From positions 1,550,001 through 1,614,000 of the forward strand of contig NZ_CP035376.1 in the NCBI RefSeq assembly GCF_004118975.1: a stretch of 64,000 nucleotides of DNA, written 5' to 3'. The notes under the pieces were generated by a model. The model was given only the letters and a program-made list of their open reading frames with translations. It made no database searches and had not been told where the DNA came from. Shown one piece after another: positions 59,970 to 64,000 of this stretch (position 1 is its first letter; each line of letters starts with the position of its first letter). The stretch is from Luteimonas sp. YGD11-2. Its GTDB lineage: Bacteria > Pseudomonadota > Gammaproteobacteria > Xanthomonadales > Xanthomonadaceae. The position numbers and the translations under genes are program-made.

Positions 59970-61843
59970 CGGCGCACGGCTCCCAGCAGGGTCTGGAACA
60001 TGGAATCGGCGGTGGAGATGATCTGCGCGGCGGCCTGGTAGGCCTGCTGCAGGCGGAGCATGTTGGCCGCCTCCTCGTCGAGGTTGACGCCGGAGACGCT
60101 GTCGCGCGCGGCCTGCGCCTGTTCGTGCAGCACGCCCTGCGCGTCGGCGGCGTACTCGGCCTGGCGCGCGGCGGAACCCACCGCGGTGGTCAGGCCGGCG
60201 ATTGCGCCGTTGAGGCTGAGGTTGCCGCCATCCAGGCTGCGGCGGTCGTCGAAGCCGGCGAGCAGGGCGGCATTGCCGTTGTCGCTGGAACCGGCGCCAT
60301 TGCGGCGCACCGTGAAGCTGTCACCGGCGGCGGGCACGCCATCGAGCGTGAACGACCAGCCGTTGGCGGTGATTGCGCTGCCGGGCGTATAGGGGAACGG
60401 GCCGTCGCCGTTGATCTCGTACTGGTCGCCGTCGAGGAAGGCAATCTGCACGTCGGTCGTCAGCGCAGTGTGGCCAGCATCGGCGACCCGCAGGGCCGTG
60501 GGCTTGCCAGTGCCGAGGTTGTCGAGCGCGGCCTCGACGCGCACCGGCGATGCGGCGGCGATCCGTGCCGGATCAGTGATGGCGACGCCGATGCCGCCGG
60601 CGGCCTGCGCGGTCGGCTGCAGCAGGAAGCGGTCGTCGGCCTGCGGCGTGCCGCTCATGACCAGCGCGAGGCCGCCGACCCGCAGCGGATCGGTATCGGT
60701 GCCGGCGCCGGTCATCGGCACCGCCACGCCGGTTGCGGCATCGGTTGCCGACCAGTCGCCGTCGCGCCACTGCAGCACCAGGTTGCGGCCATCGACCGCA
60801 CCGAGGTCCGCAATGCTGGCGGCCAGGCGCGCGTCACCTGCGTTGCCGGCATGGGCATTGACCGCAGGCGGTGGCAGGCGGAAGAAGTCGCCGCCCATCG
60901 CGCCGTGCTGGTCCATGCCCGCGGCATGGCCGGCATTGAATTCGGCGGCAAGCCCGAGCGCAATGCGTCCGAGTTCGGATTGCGCCGGGTCCAGCACCTG
61001 GTTGCGGAATTCCAGCAGGCCGCCGATGCGCCCGCCCATCGAGCGCTCGTCGATGCGGATGGTCTGCCCCTGCGACTGCAGTGCGAGCTGCAGGCGCTCC
61101 GGCCGGTAGGGGTCGGGCACGGTGGTGAGCTGCGACGGCTGCGTGCCGACCACCAACGCCTGGCCACCGGCGGTGAAGACGTTGAGCGCGCCGCCGTCCT
61201 GCTGCACGGCGGTGCCACCGGTGTAGGCCACGAGCTGGGTGACCAGCTGTTCGCGGCGGTCGAGCATGTCCGGCGCGGCGCTGGTGGCGGTGCCGATCTG
61301 GCCGTTCATCCGGGCGATCTCGCTGGCCAGGCGGTTGATCTCGTCGGCACCGGCCAGCAGCCCGCCGTCGACCTCGCGGCCCAGCATGTCGAACTGCCCC
61401 TGCAACTGGCCGAAGCGTGTCGTCAGCGCATTGGCCTGGCCAAGCATGTTCTGCCGCTCGGCCGGGGCGGCCGCACTCGACGACAGTGCGCTGACCGAGT
61501 CGAAGAACCCCGACCACAGCCCCGCGATGCCGGTTGCCTTGTCGGACATCAGCGCATCGACGCGGTTGGCCATCGACGACAGCTGCTGCAGGCGCGCGAG
61601 TTCGCCACCGCTGTCGATCAGGCGCGCGTTGGCGAGCTCGTCGGCCACGCGACGGATGTCGCTGATCTGGGTGCCGCGACCGACATAGCCGACCCCGATG
61701 TTGGCGGGGCTGCGCGCCTCGAAGTCGACCCGCTGGCGGCTGTAGCCGGGCGTGTTGATGTTGGCGACGTTGTGGCTGACCGTCGACAGCGCCCGCTGGA
61801 AGGCGATCAGTGCGCTGGTGCCGGTGGAGAGGACGTTGGGCAT
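59966..61843 (-). CDS. flgK: Flagellar hook-associated protein FlgK (HAP1)
   Basis: The 625-residue FlgK has the N-terminal rod/hook motif (STGTSALIAFQRALSTVSHNVANINTPGYSRQRV) and C-terminal VNLDEEAANMLRLQQAYQAAAQIISTADSMFQTLL. The central region (about 350-530) is the variable outer domain. It lies 12 bp after flgJ. Confidence 0.95.
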   Translation of the reverse strand: MPNVLSTGTSALIAFQRALSTVSHNVANINTPGYSRQRVDFEARSPANIGVGYVGRGTQISDIRRVADELANARLIDSGGELARLQQLSSMANRVDALMSDKATGIAGLWSGFFDSVSALSSSAAAPAERQNMLGQANALTTRFGQLQGQFDMLGREVDGGLLAGADEINRLASEIARMNGQIGTATSAAPDMLDRREQLVTQLVAYTGGTAVQQDGGALNVFTAGGQALVVGTQPSQLTTVPDPYRPERLQLALQSQGQTIRIDERSMGGRIGGLLEFRNQVLDPAQSELGRIALGLAAEFNAGHAAGMDQHGAMGGDFFRLPPPAVNAHAGNAGDARLAASIADLGAVDGRNLVLQWRDGDWSATDAATGVAVPMTGAGTDTDPLRVGGLALVMSGTPQADDRFLLQPTAQAAGGIGVAITDPARIAAASPVRVEAALDNLGTGKPTALRVADAGHTALTTDVQIAFLDGDQYEINGDGPFPYTPGSAITANGWSFTLDGVPAAGDSFTVRRNGAGSSDNGNAALLAGFDDRRSLDGGNLSLNGAIAGLTTAVGSAARQAEYAADAQGVLHEQAQAARDSVSGVNLDEEAANMLRLQQAYQAAAQIISTADSMFQTLLGAVRR

Positions 61844-61855
61844 GGCGTTCCTGCG

Positions 61856-63031
61856 TCAGCGAAGGACGGCCTGGCGCGCCGCATCGGCTGCGCTGGCGAG
61901 GACATTGGCGGGCTGCACGGTCGTGCCGGCGAGGTTGCGTGCCTGCGTGCCGATCGCCGACAGCGCACGCTGGAGCGTCGGCCCGTTGGCGATCGAGCTG
62001 ATCTTGTCGGCGTAGCGCGGGTCGGTGGCGTAGCCGGCCTGCTGCAGCGCGGAGGCGAAGCGGCGCACGTCGCCGCCGGATTCCAACGCCTGCCGGTAGC
62101 GCGGGTTCTGTTTGATCATGCGCACATAGTCGGCAAAGCTCTCGGCCGGCGAGCCATAGGCGCGGAAGTCGGCGCGCTCGGTGTGGCGCACCCCGTTGCT
62201 GTATTCGTGGGTGGTGGCGGCAGCGCGCTCGCCCTTCCACCCGGTGGCCTTGATGCCGAACAGGTTGTTGGCGGTGTTGCCGTCGCCGCGCTGGATCATC
62301 CGCCGGCCCCAGCCGGTCTCCAGCGCCGCCTGCGCGACCAGCGCCCGCGCATCCACGCCAAGCTCGCGCGCGGCTTTCTGTGCGTCGCTCCAGATCGAGG
62401 CGACGAAACCTTCGGGGCTGCGCGCACCGAAGCTGGCAGCCACCGCACGTGCGGCCGGTTCGATCACCGCATCGGCCACGGCCGCGGGTGCGCGGCCGAC
62501 CGCGGCACCGACTGCCTGCGCGGCGTCGCCGATGGCATCCATCGCCGGCTGCGCACGGCGCATCAGGGTGTCGATGAAGCCGTCCATCGGCGAGCGATCG
62601 GTTGACGGGTCGGTCGCGGGCTCACGTCCTGCAATGAGGTCCAGCGCCTGCGCGTTGAGCGCGTCCGGCACCGCATCGAAGCGGTGCATTGCCTGCTGCA
62701 GGGGCAGGGCGGCTGCGTCACCGGGTGCGGGCTGCAGGCGTGTGTCGAGAGCGGGCGCCGCGTCACCGCCACCGCCAAGCTGGCGGGCGATGACCTTCGC
62801 AAGCCCGAGGCCCTCGCCGTCGGTGAGGGATTTGGCCAGGCGCTGGTCGTAGAGGTCGCGGTAGAGCTGATTCTCGCCGGGGAACAGCGCATCGCCGAAG
62901 CTGGCGTCGCGCATGCTCTTGATCATCATCTGGGCGAATACGCCCTCGAACTCGCGCGCGACCTGGTCGATGCGCGCGGCATCGTGGCGCTGGGCGGGGT
63001 TGAGCTCGATGGGGGCGCCGGAGATGCGCAT
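61856..63031 (-). CDS. flgJ: Flagellar rod assembly protein/muramidase FlgJ
   Basis: The 391-residue protein has the N-terminal rod-scaffold domain (VAREFEGVFAQMMIKSMRDA) and a C-terminal glucosaminidase domain (LVAQAALETGWGRRMI with the catalytic Glu) that opens the peptidoglycan for the rod. A long Ala-rich linker (about 105-220) joins them. Start at 63031 (MRISGAPIEL); the upstream extension to 63064 overlaps flgI and is rejected. Confidence 0.94.
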   Translation of the reverse strand: MRISGAPIELNPAQRHDAARIDQVAREFEGVFAQMMIKSMRDASFGDALFPGENQLYRDLYDQRLAKSLTDGEGLGLAKVIARQLGGGGDAAPALDTRLQPAPGDAAALPLQQAMHRFDAVPDALNAQALDLIAGREPATDPSTDRSPMDGFIDTLMRRAQPAMDAIGDAAQAVGAAVGRAPAAVADAVIEPAARAVAASFGARSPEGFVASIWSDAQKAARELGVDARALVAQAALETGWGRRMIQRGDGNTANNLFGIKATGWKGERAAATTHEYSNGVRHTERADFRAYGSPAESFADYVRMIKQNPRYRQALESGGDVRRFASALQQAGYATDPRYADKISSIANGPTLQRALSAIGTQARNLAGTTVQPANVLASAADAARQAVLR

Positions 63032-63032
63032 G

Positions 63033-64000
63033 TCAGATGACCTCGAGCTCCGCGCGCAGGGCACCGGCCTGCTTGAGCGCTTCGAGGATGGCGATCAGGT
63101 CGCCGGGCGCGGCGCCCACCGCGTTCACCGCGCGCACGATCTCGTCGAGCGAGGTGCCGCCATCGAACTTGAACATCCGGCTGCCGTCCTGGTCCACGGA
63201 GACGTCGGAGCGCGGGGTGACCACGGTCGCGCCGCGGCCGAACGCCTCCGGCTGGCTCACGCCGATGCTCTCGGTGATGGTCACCGACAGCGAACCATGT
63301 GCGATCGCGGCCGGCATCACCTTCACCTGGGCGCCCATCACCACGGTGCCGGTGCGCGAATTGACGATCACCTTGGCCGGCGCGGTGCCCGGCGACAGCT
63401 GCACGTTCTCGACTTCGGCCAGGAAGCCGATGCGCGCGGCGGGGTCGTAGGGCGCGCGCACGGCCACGGTCACGCCGTCGACGGCGCGTGCGGTGCCCTG
63501 GCCGAAGCGGGCATCGAGCGCGGCCACCATGTTGGAGATGGTGCTGAAGTCGGCGCGGTTGAGGTTGAGGGTGAGCTCGCCGCCCTGGCTGAAACCACCG
63601 GCAACCTCACGTTCGACCATCGCACCATTCGGAATGCGGCCCACGCTCGGCACGTTCACCGACACCCGCGAGCCATCACGGCCCTGCGCGCCGAAGCCGC
63701 CGACCACCAGGCTGCCCTGGGCGATCGCGTAGACCTGCCCGTCGGCGCCCTTGAGCGGGGCCATCAGCAGGGTACCGCCGCGCAGCGACACCGCGTTGGC
63801 GATCGACGACACGGTGACATCGATGGTCTGGCCCGGCTTGGCGAATGGCGGCAGTTCGGCGTGGATGGCCACTGCCGCCACGTTCTTGAGCTGCGGGTTG
63901 ACGTTCGCCGGCACGGTCACGCCGAGCTCGTTCAACATGTTGCGAAGGCTCTGCACGGTGAAGGGCGACTGGCTGGTGCGGTCGCCGCTGCCATCCAGGC
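63033..64000 (-). CDS. flgI: Flagellar P-ring protein FlgI, C-terminal part (5' end outside window)
   Basis: The open frame continues past the right edge, so only about 321 C-terminal residues are visible. They show the FlgI pattern: [58 protein letters not shown], and [32 protein letters not shown] at the end. It builds the periplasmic bushing of the motor. The stop codon lies one base before the flgJ start. Confidence 0.93.
   Translation of the reverse strand, partial: LDGSGDRTSQSPFTVQSLRNMLNELGVTVPANVNPQLKNVAAVAIHAELPPFAKPGQTIDVTVSSIANAVSLRGGTLLMAPLKGADGQVYAIAQGSLVVGGFGAQGRDGSRVSVNVPSVGRIPNGAMVEREVAGGFSQGGELTLNLNRADFSTISNMVAALDARFGQGTARAVDGVTVAVRAPYDPAARIGFLAEVENVQLSPGTAPAKVIVNSRTGTVVMGAQVKVMPAAIAHGSLSVTITESIGVSQPEAFGRGATVVTPRSDVSVDQDGSRMFKFDGGTSLDEIVRAVNAVGAAPGDLIAILEALKQAGALRAELEVI

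Overview
The window is high-GC (roughly 70 percent) chromosomal DNA from a flagellated gammaproteobacterium of the Xanthomonadaceae. The flagellar gene order and the rhodanese-MoeB fusion resemble Xanthomonas and relatives, and the intergenic palindromes suggest a Luteimonas/Lysobacter-like member. This placement rests on gene order and recognised families, not on a database search. No tRNA, rRNA, insertion sequence, prophage or CRISPR array was seen.

Left part (1-11213, mostly + strand): housekeeping genes. They are the 3' end of moeA, a rhodanese-MoeB fusion, a secreted DUF2272 protein, an alpha/beta hydrolase and a DUF1244 protein (both on the minus strand), folD, a guaB-(small membrane protein)-guaA operon, a YjlB-type cupin, tadA, a DUF2721 membrane protein and orn. 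Two related palindromic repeat elements fill the gap before tadA.

Right part (11224-64000, almost all minus strand): a flagellar and chemotaxis supercluster. In transcription order it runs flgI-J-K-L, fliC, fliD-S-T, a PilZ-like gene, a NarL-type regulator, rpoN, a stand-alone receiver, fleQ, fliE-F-G-H-I-J-K, then fliL-M-N-O-P-Q-R, flhB-A-F-G, fliA, cheY-Z-A, motC-D, a ParC-like ATPase and a ParP/CheW-like protein. A second chemosensory set follows: STAS-cheY-cheA, ycgR, cheW, a secreted OB-like protein, a chemoreceptor, and cheR-D-B. Many genes overlap by 4 bp (ATGA, GTGA or TTGA), implying translational coupling.

The fli run is interrupted between fliK and fliL by a self-contained + strand RND efflux operon (adaptor, pump, TetR regulator; 37832-43063). 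It has its own promoter with a palindromic operator and a terminator-shaped hairpin in its leader.

The regulatory logic can be read from the sequence. RpoN and FleQ are encoded here, and sigma-54 type -24/-12 elements (GG-N10-GC) precede fliE, fliL, flhB and fliD. FliA (sigma-28) is encoded here, and TAAA-N15-GCCGATAA-like elements precede fliC (two in tandem), the STAS-cheY-cheA unit, cheW, the OB-like gene, cheR (weaker) and motC. The most interesting protein-level signal is a FliM-like CheY-docking peptide repeated twice in the linker of the P2-less CheA, with look-alikes in CheZ and the ParP-like protein.
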